From positions 218,704,255 to 218,768,254 of the forward strand of contig CM022303.1 in the NCBI GenBank assembly GCA_011799875.1: DNA of 64,000 nt, given 5' to 3'. How positions within the stretch are numbered: the stretch's first letter is position 1; every line of letters starts with the position of its first letter. Source of the DNA: Thinopyrum elongatum (taxonomy: Eukaryota; Streptophyta; Magnoliopsida; Poales; Poaceae). A program made the translations under genes and the position numbers. Below are positions 34,087-45,555 of the stretch, one piece after another. The notes beneath the pieces are model-generated. The model saw only the letters and a list, made by a program, of their open reading frames with translations. It was not told the origin of the DNA and ran no database searches.

Positions 34087-35697
34087 TGATATGTCTCCAA
34101 CGTATCTATAATTTATGAAGTATTCATGCCATGTTTACAATAATTTTATATGGTTTTGGTATGATTTGCATGGAACTAACCCGGACTGACGTTGTTTTCA
34201 GCAGAACTACCATGGTGTTGTTTTTTGTGCAGAAATGAAAGTTCTCCAAATGAGCTGAAACTTTTTGACGATTTTTTTTGGAACAAAAGGGACCCCCGAA
34301 GCTTCGTGGAAGGACCAGAAGGTGAAGGAGTAGGGCACAAGGCACCGGGGCGCGCCAGGAGGCCCAGGCGCGCCCCGGTGGGTTGTGCTCTCCTCGAGGC
34401 CCATCTTAGCGTGAAACCAACGCCAAAAGTTCCTATAAATAGTGAAACCATTGGGGGTAACCCTAGACCAGAAGTTCCACCGCCGCAAGCCTCTGTAGCC
34501 ATGAAAAACCAATCTAGACCCTGTTCCGGCACCCTGTCGTAGGGGGAAATCATCACCGGTGGCCATCTCCATCATCCCGGCGGCCACAATGATGAGGAGG
34601 GAGTAGTCCACCCTCGGGGCTGAGGGTTTGTACCAGTAGCTATATGTTTAATATCTCTCTCTCTCGTGTTCTTGAGATGTCACGATCTTGATGTATCGCG
34701 GGCTTTGTTAATATAGTTGGATCATATGGTGTTTTCCCCTCTCTATCTTGTTGTGATGAATTGAGTTTTCCCTTTGAGATTTCGTTTTATCGGATTGAAT
34801 ACTTTTATGGATTTGAGAGCACTTCATATATGTCTTGCATATGAATACCCATGGTGACAATGGGGTATTATATTGATTCACTTGATATATGTTTTGGCAC
34901 GCAACTCGCGAATTCCCGAGGTGACATTGGGGTAATCTATGCATAGGGGTTGATGCATGTTTTTGTCCTTGTTTCTCCAGTAGAAATCTTGGGGCACTCT
35001 TTGAGGTTCTTTGTGTTGGATTGAGTATTATGAATCTGAATTTGCTTTGGTGTTATTTTAGTATGAACTCTTGATAGATCGATCAGAAAGAATAGCTACG
35101 TGTTATTTTAGTACGAACTCTTGATAGATCGATCGGAAAGAATAACTTGGTATTATTTTATTACGAACTCTTGGATAGATCGATCGGAAAGAATAGCTAC
35201 AAACAATTTCTTCTTATGTTCTCCGCTAGATAAGAACTTTGGAGTGATTCTTCATCGCACTTTGAGGGATAGTTATGTGATCCAATTAGATTAGCATTGT
35301 TGAGAGATTACACTAGCGAAAGTACGGACCCTAGGCCTCATTTTCAAGCATTGCAATACCGTTTGTGCTCCGTTTTATCACTTGCTACATTGCTGTTTTT
35401 ATTTATTCAGATTATAAAAATATATTTCTACCATCCATATTACACTTTTATCACCATCTCTTTGCCGAACTAGTGCACCTATACAAATTACCATTGTATT
35501 TGGTGTGTTGGGGATATAAGAGACTTTTTATTATTTGGTTGCAGGGTTGTTTGAGAGAGACCATCTTCATCCTACGCCTCCCTTGGATTGATAAACCTTA
35601 GGTCATCCACTTGAGGGAAATTTGCTACTGTCCTACAAAACTCTGCACTTGGAGGCCCAACACGAGTCTACAAGAACAAGTTGTGTAGTAGACATCA
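34087..35697 (+). repeat. 3' LTR of element D
   Basis: 1611 bases, very similar to the 5' LTR. It begins TGATATGTC where the 5' copy has TGATACGTC, a C-to-T change at a CpG. Followed by target duplication CGGAG. Confidence 0.93.
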
Positions 35698-36543
35698 CGG
35701 AGCCGCCGCCACCTCCTGTTCTTCATCGGGAGGGCTGATCTGGAGTCCGTTCGGGGCTCCGGAGAGGGGGATTCATCGTCATCATCATCACCAACCTTCC
35801 TCCATCGCCAATTCCATGATGCTCACTGCCGGGAGTGAGTAATTCCTTCGTAGGCTTGATGGACGGTGATGGGTTGGATGATATTTATCATGTAATCGAG
35901 TTAGATTTGTTAGGGTTTGATCCCTTGTATCCACTATGTTCTGAGATTGATGTTGCTATGACTTTGCTATGCTTAATGCTTGTCACTAGGGCCCGATTGC
36001 CATGATTTCAGATCTGAACCTATTATGTTTTCATGAATATATTTGTGTTCTTGATCCTATCTTGCAAGTTGTAGACACCTATTACGAGTTATGATCCGCA
36101 TACCCCAAGGTGATAATAATTGGGATTCTTTCCGGTGATTACCGTAGTTTGAGGAGTTCATGTATTCACTAATTGCTAATGCTTTGGTCCGGTTCTCTAT
36201 TAAAAGGAGGCCTTAATATCCCTTAGTTTCCATTAGGACCCCGCTGCCACGGGAGGGTAGGACAAAAGATGTCATGCAAGTTCTTTTCCATAAGCACGTA
36301 TGACTATATATGGAATACATGCCTATATTATATTGATGAATTGAAGCTAGTTCTGTGTCACACTAGGTTATAACTGTTGCATGATGAATGCCATCCGACA
36401 CAATTATCATTACCGAGACAATGCCTACGAGCTTCTCACATATTGATCTTTGCTTAGTTACTTTGCCGTTGTCGCTGTTACCATTACTACGAAACTGCTA
36501 CTGTTACTTTTGCTACCGTTACCGTTACTTCCATACTACTTTG
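35698..36543 (+). repeat. 3' LTR of element C, piece 2
   Basis: Resumes at CGGAGCCGCCGCC and matches 5' LTR positions from about 18416 to 19258. It ends with CTTTG (36539-36543), the target duplication of element E. Confidence 0.92.
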
Positions 36544-37202
36544 TGTGACGCCCCGGCTCAATCGTGCACTAATCATACACGCAAATGCACATGATCAAGC
36601 CTAAGGACTCACGAGAAGATATCACAACACAACTCTAAAACATAAATAAAGTCATACAAGCTTTATATTACAAGCCAGGGCCTCGAGGGCTCGAATACAT
36701 AGCTCGATGGCATACAAGCGTCAGCGGAAGCATCAGATATCTGAGTACAGATATTAAAAGAGAAACAGAAAGGCCTTTAGAAAGGCGGGGCAAAATAAAA
36801 CACTACGATCGAAAGGCGCAGGCCTCCTGCCTGGGACCCTCCGAACCCACTCCTGGTCGATGGCAAGTTCGAAGCAGTAACCACCCTCGGGGTAGTAGTA
36901 GTAGTCGATCGTCGGTGGGGTAGCTATCTCAGTGGCTCTGTCATCTGGCCATGACAAACTGATATGGGGGAAAGAAAGCAAAGCAACCGTGAGTACTCAG
37001 AAGTACTCAGCAAGCAAGGATCTACACTACATATGCAACATTATCAAACGAAGGCTGTATATGTGGACTGGGCTGCAGAAATGCCAGAATAGAGAGGAAA
37101 GCCTAGTCCTATCGAAGACTAGCATCTTCAGCGGTCTTAGAGCAATAGAAGAGAGTAGATTAGCACAGTATAATGTAGTAGTATTATTAAGTCTCAACCT
37201 CA

Positions 37203-37317
37203 CCCAGAGATCCCTTTCTCGACTCCCTGCGAGAAAGCAATCCCAGAGCCATACAGTCATCAACCTCGTCCAGAGATCCCTTCTCGACTCCCTGCGAGAA
37301 GCAATCCCAGAGCCATA
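37203..37317. repeat. duplicated block with hairpins (LTR E)
   Basis: CAGAGATCCC...GCAATCCCAGAGCCATA occurs twice, about 66 bases apart. Each holds a hairpin CTCG..CGAG closed by CTTCTCG/CGAGAAG around ACTCCCTG. Also in the other LTR at about 46216-46331. Confidence 0.85.
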
Positions 37318-38019
37318 TATCTAGGTATCATCTCACGTTCTAGTTGTGTCGATCGTGATACAACTCCGAGTGTCCTTTACCGTAGGACCGGCTATCGATA
37401 GATGTTTTCTTCCTTGCAGGGGTGCACCAACTTACCCAACATGCTCGATTAACTCCGGCCGGACACACTTTCCTGGGTCATGCCCGGCCTCGGCCAAACG
37501 ATACACCGCAACCCTACCTACAGCTCAACAGAGAGGTCCCCGCCGGTCTACATCCTAAGCGCTCAGGGGTCTTGGGCCGTCACCCTGTGCACTCCGGGTC
37601 GTTGCGAGCAGGGTGGATACTAGCGCCAACGGCACGATCCGACCCGGCCACAATGCTGAACTGGATGTCTGACAGAACTGTCGGCTGATGCTACAATGCA
37701 GAACGCCCATACTATGCCCACGTGATGGTTAGCGCTATCAGGCCAGAGGCCTGCTCGGATCAAATATCCAAATCATTAGTGGACTAGGGCTTAAGGTAAC
37801 GAGCAGAGACTCACGAAAGATGTGACCCCGTCGCCCCGTCTCGAGGACTTGCTGCAAGGGCTAAGAATGCCCGGCCGCGCCTCGTATTCATCACTCCGCC
37901 ACCATCCAGGTCAACCCGTCTCCACAACACTCGCCACTTAGGCTCACGCGGGTACCCCTCAGGGTCGACACGCCTTTCCAAGTAACAGTGTAAAATCCAA
38001 GTATCCGTGTGTCCATAAC

Positions 38020-38245
38020 ATCAGGGGAATCCGAGGTATCACCCTCGTTGGATTCCTACTTGATGTATCCGTCAAGGTGAACTCGGAGGAATCACCCTCG
38101 AGGTTCACACTTGAAGTGTTGCGTGACAGGGTCGTATCGGCTGTGGAGAAGGAGGAATCACCCTCGATGACCACGACCAATTATCTACCCTACAAGGTTA
38201 ACATCAGAAGTGCTGACGAGGTATCACCCTCGGCACTCGATAGTA
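38020..38245. repeat. array of four hairpins with a constant core (LTR E)
   Basis: The 15-mer GAGG(A/T)ATCACCCTCG occurs at 38033, 38086, 38152 and 38218, spaced 53, 66 and 66 bases. Each can pair CGAGG with CCTCG, and each has different but complementary outer arms. The counterpart in the other LTR lies at about 47035-47258. Confidence 0.8.
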
Positions 38246-40589
38246 ACCTAGTATTGTCGTAGAACTAAGGGGGGTTGATGTGTAGTGCCGGGGCCTGTTC
38301 TTCAATCCCGTTGATCGGGTCTTCTGATAATCCAGCGGGGCAGTCGGGACAAGTGGGGGCACTGATAGGTCTCTACCCAGCCTATACTAAGCAGTTTAGG
38401 ATATGCAGGTAATTATCAACAGTAGGTTACAATAAACAGGCTATGCATCAGAATAGGTAAAGCAGTAGTAGCAGAAATTCTAATGCAAGCATGAGAAATT
38501 AGAATGGGCGATATCGGGATGATCAAAGGGGGGGGGCTTGCCTGGTTGCTCGGCGGCAAGGGGAAGGTCGTCAACGGTGGTGTCGGGCTCCGGAGCTGGG
38601 TCGGTACCGGGAACTGCGTCGGAGTCTAACGAGAGAGAAGAGGTGGAGGAAACAGTATAAATACATAGCAAACAGGAGTAACACAAAAGCATAACATAGC
38701 AATACGCGGCGACGGAGGTGATCTATCGCAGTGCCGGGTGATACTGGCGAAGGGGGAATTCATCCGGGAAAGTATTCCCGGTTCTGAACAAATGTCGGAC
38801 AGGTGACTGAAGGGGGAATGTCCCCTGTTTAGGTAGTTAGAGACGTGTGACAGACGAACGGACCGCGTATTCGGATTCGTCTCGAAATTCTGAGCAACTT
38901 TCATGTACAAAGTTTTTCGATCTGAGCTACGGATTATTCTATATGATTTTCTAAAGTTTTTATTAATTTCTGGAATTTAATTATTTATTTAAATTCAACA
39001 TTATCCGAAACAGTGTATGCTGACATCATCATGACGTCAGTAGTCAACAGTGCAGTTGACTGGGTCAACCTGACATGTGGGCCCCACCTGTCATACTCTG
39101 CCTAATTAATTAGGGTTTAGTTAACTTAATGACTGTTTAATTAAACTAACTAATTAATTTAACCTAATCAGAGTTAATTAACTTAATTAATTCAGTAATT
39201 AATTATTTTAATTATTATTATTTATTTATTTTCCGTTTCTCTTTTTTTTCTGGAAAAAGGGGCATGGGGCCCCGTTGTCATAGGCCCATGGGGCCTCAGC
39301 CGGTGCGCGGGCGCGCGGGCGTCAGGCGCTGGTCGAGCGGGCGCTCGCCCAGCAGGGTCGGCGAGGCCACGGCCACGTCCGGTGGCAGCGCCGGGGCGCG
39401 GCGCGGGCGAGCGCAGGGGGGGTCGTGGCCGTGGCTAGGCGCCGGCGGGCGCAGCAGGCGCGGCCAGGGGAGGCGCCGTGGGAGCGCGCGAGCGGGCAGG
39501 GGCGGTGGCTGGCGGGCGCGGCGGCGAGGCGCGCGAGAGCGTTTGCGTGCGGGCGGCGTAGAGCGCGGGCGAGCGTGGCTCGAGCGCGCGAGCGATGGGG
39601 AGAGGGGGCGCGATGAGCGCGCGACGGGCGCGGCCGGAGCGCGGCCACAAAGGGGTGAGCACGACCGGGCGACGCGAGACAGAGAGGGAGGGGGAGACGG
39701 ACGGGGCTCACAGGGGGCCGGACGGGAAGGGGCAGCGGGCTCAGGGTGGCCGGGGCGGATGGCGAGGCGAGGAGGCGAAGGTGAGGTTGATGCGGCGGTG
39801 GGGCGGCGCCGGCGGGCGGTGACGGGAACGCGACGCCGGACGTCGATGGCTTCGGGGTCGAGGAGGCCGTCGGGGAGGAGGAGGATGACGAGGCAGTCCG
39901 GCGGGGAGGCGGTGCCGGCGTGGTGGCAGGCGATCCGGCGAGGGGCGACGGGGTCGAGCGGTTGGGCTCGATCCCGATCCCGATCGAAGTCGAGGGGGGG
40001 GTGGGGGGGGGGGGGATGAGAGGGAATCGGCTAGGGTTTCCTGTTCGGGGGAGGGGATAAGGGGGAGCGGGGTGGGCCGGCCTGCTGGGCCGAGGCCCAG
40101 TGGGGTGGGGAGTTTCTTTTTTTTTTCTTTTAGCTTTTCTGTTTTCTGTTTTTCTATTTCTTTTCTTATCTACTGTTTTGCTAATTGTTAGGCCACTAAT
40201 TGACTTTTACAAAATGTGTGACTTAGCCCATATAACAAAGTGCAATATTGGTCACTGCTAGAAATTTGTTTGGAGACAAGTGAATTTTATTTGGATTTTA
40301 AATAAAAGAATAAGGGTTAAATAACTCTGTTTTGTGGTTGTTACAGTCACATAATTTATTTAGTATATGTTGAATATAATTTTAGAATTGTCTTTGGATT
40401 ATTTACAATATTATGAACAATTTAGTTTTCAAATTTGAACAACTTTTAGTTTCACTTAAGTTTGAATTTTCCATTTTGAATTTAAATTGAAAAGAGATAC
40501 GATCCAAATGATGTTTAAGCACTGATGTTCATGATGACCTGGCACTATCAAAAGGGTGATCACTGTAGCTTAATACATGGGGTGTTACA

Positions 40590-40606
40590 AATCTCCTCCA
40601 CTAACA
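40590..40606 (-). other. polypurine tract of element E
   Basis: GTTAGTGGAGGAGATT on the minus strand directly before the 3' LTR start TGTAACACC. Confidence 0.75.
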
Positions 40607-40625
40607 AGAATTCTCGTCCCGAGAA

Positions 40626-43600
40626 TTAAGAGGTAGAAGGGAAAAGTTCGGGGTATTCCGCACGAAGATTATCCTTGCGTTCCCAAGTGGCTTCATCTTC
40701 AATATGATTTGACCACTGCACTTTGAGGAACTTGGTAACCTTTTGATGGGTCCGACGTTCAGCTTCATCGAGAATGCGGATCGGATGCTCCTTATAAGAA
40801 AGATCATCCTGCAATTCAAGCATTTCGTGATCCACTGCACGGTGCGGAGATTCCTTGAAGCAACGACGAAGTTGCGACACATGGAAGACGTCATGGATAT
40901 GAGAGAATTGCGGCGGCAATTCCAATTTATACGCCACTTGACCACGTCTTGCAACAATGCGGAAAGGACCAATGTAGCGTGGAGCTAACTTGCCCTTGAT
41001 TCCGAAACGGTGAGTGCCTTTCATAGGAGTGACTCACAGATAAGCTTGATCACCAGGTTGATAAGTCAAACCCCATCGTTTGTGATCATAGTTGCTCTTC
41101 TGGCGGTCCTGAGCCGCCTTGAGATTTTCTCGAACGATACGGACTTGCTCTTCTGCGTGTTGGATAATTTCCGGACCCACGAGCGGTCTTTCCCCAGTTT
41201 CTGACCAATTCAGAGGGGTTCGACACTTACGTCCATAGAGTACTTCGAAGGGGGCCATTTTCAAGCTGGCTTGATAGCTGTTGTTATAAGACAACTCAGC
41301 ATAAGGAAGAGATTCTTCCCACTTCTTGCCGAAAGACATGACACAAGCTCGAAGCATGTCTTCAAGCACTTGATTGACTCGCTCAACTTGGCCTTGGGAT
41401 TGGGGGTGATAAGCTGAACTCCAGGTAATATGAGTTCCCATAGCTTCTTGGAAACTTTCCCAGAACTTGGAAGTGAAAAGGCCGCCACGGTCCGAGCTGA
41501 TCTCCTTCGGAATGCCGTGGAGTGAAACAATTCTGGAGATATACAATTCTGCTAACTGACTAGCAGTGATCGTCTCCTTGACAGGCAGAAAGTGTGCAAC
41601 TTTAGAGAGTTGGTCGACGATGACAAGAATTGCATCGTGACCCTTCTGTGACCTGGGAAGGCCAGTAATGAAATCCATTTGCACTTTATCCCATTTCCAT
41701 AAAGGAATAGGTAACGGTTGCAGAATTCCAGCGGGCTTCTGATGTTCTGCTTTAACGCGACAGCTCACATCACATTCAGCAACATAGCGAGCAATATCCT
41801 GCTTCATTTTAGACCACCAGTACCTTTGACGGAGATCACGATACATCTTGGTGCTACCCGGATGAATAGATAGCGGGGTATCATGTGCCTCCTTCATGAC
41901 TTTGTCAATCATAAGCTCGAAGCGAGGTACCACAATGCAGTTTCTGAAATACAAGGTTCCATCTTCAGACAGCGAGAAATCCCTGTACTTTTCAAGGTGA
42001 AGATTTTTCTTCATCAGATCAACTTCAGCATCTTTAGCTTGCGCATTCTTAACAGCTTTCTCAAAATCTGGTTGTATCACAAGGTTATTAAGAGAACCCT
42101 GTGGAACAATACGCAGATTCAGCTTGCACAGTTCTTCAAAAAGACGAGGTTGAGCTCGCCTAACCATGAGGTTGTCGCAATAAGACTTGCGGCTTAAGGC
42201 ATCAGCCATCACGTTAGCCTTGCCAGGGGTATAGGAAATACCCAAATCATAGTCCGCAATGGCCTCCATCCATCTTTGCTGATGGAGGTTTAGAGATGGT
42301 TGAGTGAACAAGTACTTCAGACTTTTATGATCCGTGTATATCTCGCAATGATTACCGAGAAGGTAATGTCGCCACAACTGCAGTGCATAGATGACAGCAG
42401 CTAGTTCTAGATCATGTACCGGATAATTCTCTTCATGTGGGCGCAACTGACGAGAGCCATAGGCAATCACTTTACGCTCTTGCATTAGGACACAGCCTAA
42501 TCCTTCACGAGATGCGTCACAATAAATCACAAAATCTTTGCGAGAATCCGGTGGAGCAAGTACTGGGGCAGATGTTAGCTTGTCTTTGAGTGATTGAAAA
42601 CTTTCCTGACATTTGTCTGTCCATTCAAACTTAACGCCCTTGTGAAGCAGATCAGTCAAAGGCTTAGCAATCTTGGAAAAGTTCTCGACAAATCGACGAC
42701 AATAGCTTGCAAGGCCGAGAAAACTTCTCACTTGCTTGACGTTCTTCGGAGGAGTCCAGTCCAGAATAGCTTGAAGTCATTCCAGGTTAACAGCAATTCC
42801 ATCCTTGGAAATCACATGACCAAGGTAAGTTACTTCAGAAAGCCAAAATTCACATTTGGAATACTTGGCATACAACTGGTGTTCTCGGAGCCTTTCCAGT
42901 ACAAGACGGTGGTGTTCAGCATGTTCTTCTTTATTCTTTGAATAAACCAGAATATCATCTAGATATACCACGACGAACTTGTCGAGGTAATCCATGAAAA
43001 TGTAATTCATCAGACGGGAGAAAGTTGCTGGAGCATTTGTTAAGCCGAAGGACATGACAGTGTACTCATAAGAACCATAGCGAGTAACGAATGCAGTCTT
43101 CGGAATATCCTCTTCACGAACACGGATCTGAAGATAACCCAACCTCAAATCAAGTTTAGGGAATACCGATGATCCAGCAAGTTGATCATACAAATCATTG
43201 ATCCGAGGAAGCGGATATTTGTTCTGAATTGTTGCTTGGTTAATGGGCCGATAATCCTGAACCAATCGGTTAGTTCCATCCTTCTTCTTAACGAAGAGTG
43301 AAGGTGCTCCCCAAGCAGAGGAACTGGGGCGGATGAAACCCTTCTTAAGTGACGTGTCGATTTCCTCCTTAAGTTCAAGAAGGTGGTGCGGAGGCATCTT
43401 ATAAGGACGCTTCGCAATAGGGGTAGTTCCAGGCTTCAAGTCGATGACAAACTCGACAGCTCTAGCAGGGGGTATTCCTGGAAGTTCTTCTGGAAAGACA
43501 TCTTGAAAATCACGAACAACTGGAACGTTCTCGATGCCTTCAAGAGGTGAAGCGTTCAATGCATTCAGAACATATATCTGGCTCTCAGCATCCTGAGCTA

Positions 43601-44939
43601 TTCGGGCTGAGTAATTGATCACCTGACCAGAAGGGTGTGTGAGCTGGACTGTCTTAGTAGCACAGTCAATCAAAGCATTATGGGCTGTCAACCAGTCCAT
43701 ACCGAGAATGATGTCTATGTCGGAAGGTCCAAGAGCAATAAGGGAAGCAGAGAACATCAACCCTTCAATTCTGATCTGATTGTTGTGACTTACCATCTTG
43801 GTTTGCCACCTGGAACGGGGAGTGATAATCTCTAATGGAGTAGGCAATGAGCTCATAGCTAACCCATGTATTTGTGCAAATTGCTGGGACACGAAGGAAT
43901 GTGATGCACCTGAATCAAACAGAACAGAAGCTGGCACTGAATTCACAGAGAGTGTTCCCAACACGATAGTCGGTTCCTTCTGAGCCTTTTCAGCATTGAC
44001 GTGATTGGCATGGCCAAGTACAACAGTAGATGGTATGACATTACGGTTTCTGAGTCGGCGGTTTCGACAATTCTTCTTACGACCATTAGGAGGACGTGGC
44101 GCAACCTGAGGAGAAGCCATAGTATCAGGCGGTCCATCCTGAACCATTAGCTGTCTCGGCGGTGAAGGCAGACGAGGTGCGACATATGACGGCCTTGGTG
44201 TTGGAGCAGGTCGGTGGTAAACATTGTGGGGAATCCAGACTTGACGTTTCTGAATAGGTCGACCAGAAGTCGAGCTGACATCTCGGGTACGCTTGAGCGA
44301 CTCCTGGTATTTAGTCAGAGCCGTTTCAACTTGGAAAGATTGGCTGACTAGCATTGCAAAGTCTGTGCAATCATGGACAGCAAGTGCAAGGTTTATATTA
44401 GTACGCAGTCCTTCACGGAATTTCTCCTGCTTGCGTGCGTCGGTGCAGACATCATCTTCAGCATAGCGGGACAATTCAAGAAATTTCCTCTGATATTCAT
44501 CCACAGTCATTGTGCCCTGTGTAAGTTTGCGGAATTCCTGCTTCTTCTGGTCCATCAGACCTTGAGGAATGTACCGTGCACAAAAGGCTGACTGAAATTC
44601 CTGCCAAGTGGTTACAGTTTTAGCAGGCAACATACCCTTGTGGCTTTCCCACCATTGAGCAGCTGGGCCCTTCAGGTGGAATGTCACAAAGGTGACGTAA
44701 CTGTCAGGGGCAACATTAGCTGACTCCATCTCAAACAGGATGTCACGAAGCCAATCATCAGCATCCATAGGATTGGTGGAGTTGCGGAAAACGGATGGAT
44801 TGAGACGCACAAATTCTGGCAGAGTTATTGGAGCAGACTGTTGCTGAGTATTCTGGTTTGGGAACTGAGCCAATAGTCCGGTCATAAACTGTTGCATCAT
44901 GGCGGCGATATAGGGTGGAGGTGGAGGATCGTCAGCCAT
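40626..44939 (-). pseudogene. Chromovirus gag-pol polyprotein (two in-frame stops)
   Basis: A single frame of 1437 codons with stops at residue 721 (TGA, 42777-42779) and 1302 (TGA, 41034-41036). Order: gag ([20 protein letters not shown], about 97-190), protease with DSGA from residue 342, reverse transcriptase with YLDD at 659-662, RNase H (FVIYCDASREGLGCVL), integrase zinc region, core (MDFITGLPRS, SSDRGGLF, YHPQSQGQVERVNQ) and a C-terminal chromodomain (LDEAERRTHQKVTKFLKVQW, about 1387-1430). The usual CCHC knuckle between gag and protease is not visible, only a basic stretch ([15 protein letters not shown]). The integrase zinc region reads ECDVSCRVKAEH, where spacing of the second cysteine pair looks altered. 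ATG 44939 is the natural start ([10 protein letters not shown]). Confidence 0.94.
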
Positions 44940-45539
44940 CCTGCCAAATCAACAGGGGCAGTTTAGCAAGTAAAACTGCATGTGTATGGAATGATTCATG
45001 AAGCAGCACGCACAACAGAAGGAAGTGCAATAGATACTTCATCATATCCGCACCAGACATTCAAAGCCACACATAGCCTCGGTTACAATCCGGCATTACG
45101 ACAGTTGAAAGGGAAGGGCTAGACATCTAGGCGGCGCGCAGGCACGCAGTAGGGAAGTACACAACGAGACATAGCAAAGGCTACATCAACGTCGGAGAAA
45201 ACTGTTGGAACGAGGAATCTGCAAGTGACAACACAGGGTGCCCTCGATAAAAGGATCCTGTAAGCAGAATCTGACCCACAATCTTGAAGGAAGGGGAAAA
45301 AAATTTAGAACACCGTGTGGATGTGATCACGAGAACCTAATGTTGGAGTTAGTAAAATTTTTACCCAAATAGAAGAGAGATCAGAGTCCCAGAGTATAGA
45401 CGAGAAATAAAAGATCCTAATACCACCCAATTGGCGACGTGGGCCCGTAAGCCACACAGCCAATTTAGTAAATTAGTTTTTGGACCACTAGACTCAACTT
45501 CGGCAAAGGAGTTGGAAAGGAGGGTCCCTACAGTCAGTC
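44940..45539 (-). other. leader of element E
   Basis: Untranslated region between the primer site and gag. No ORF with support. Confidence 0.7.
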
Positions 45540-45552
45540 GGCTCTGATACCA
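45540..45552 (-). other. primer-binding site of element E (tRNA-iMet)
   Basis: On the minus strand TGGTATCAGAGCC, an exact initiator-Met tRNA site, three bases after the 5' LTR. Confidence 0.9.
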
Positions 45553-45555
45553 ACT

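Larger units (their letters stand above)
26726..35697 (+). mobile_element. Non-autonomous Athila-like element D
   Basis: 8972 bases with two LTRs of about 1.6 kb (26726-28333 and 34087-35697), an Asp-tRNA primer site, one ORF and a long non-coding part. CGGAG flanks it on both sides (26721-26725, 35698-35702). No gag domain of the usual kind, protease, reverse transcriptase or integrase is present. A solo LTR is inserted at 31604-32511. Confidence 0.92.
36544..40589 (-). repeat. 3' LTR of element E
   Basis: 4046 bases. It contains a duplicated 50-base block with hairpins (37203-37253, 37270-37317), an array of four hairpins (38033-38232), AT-rich AATTAATT tracts (about 39105-39230) and a very GC-rich segment (about 39260-40020) whose long ORFs are low-complexity and not credible genes. 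Confidence 0.93.

Noticed and set aside
39264..40019. 251-codon plus-strand ORF in the GC-rich island of LTR E, and similar ones at 48322-49007
   Set aside because: Arg/Gly/Ala-rich low-complexity translation on several frames at once; the two LTR copies differ in frame. A product of base composition.
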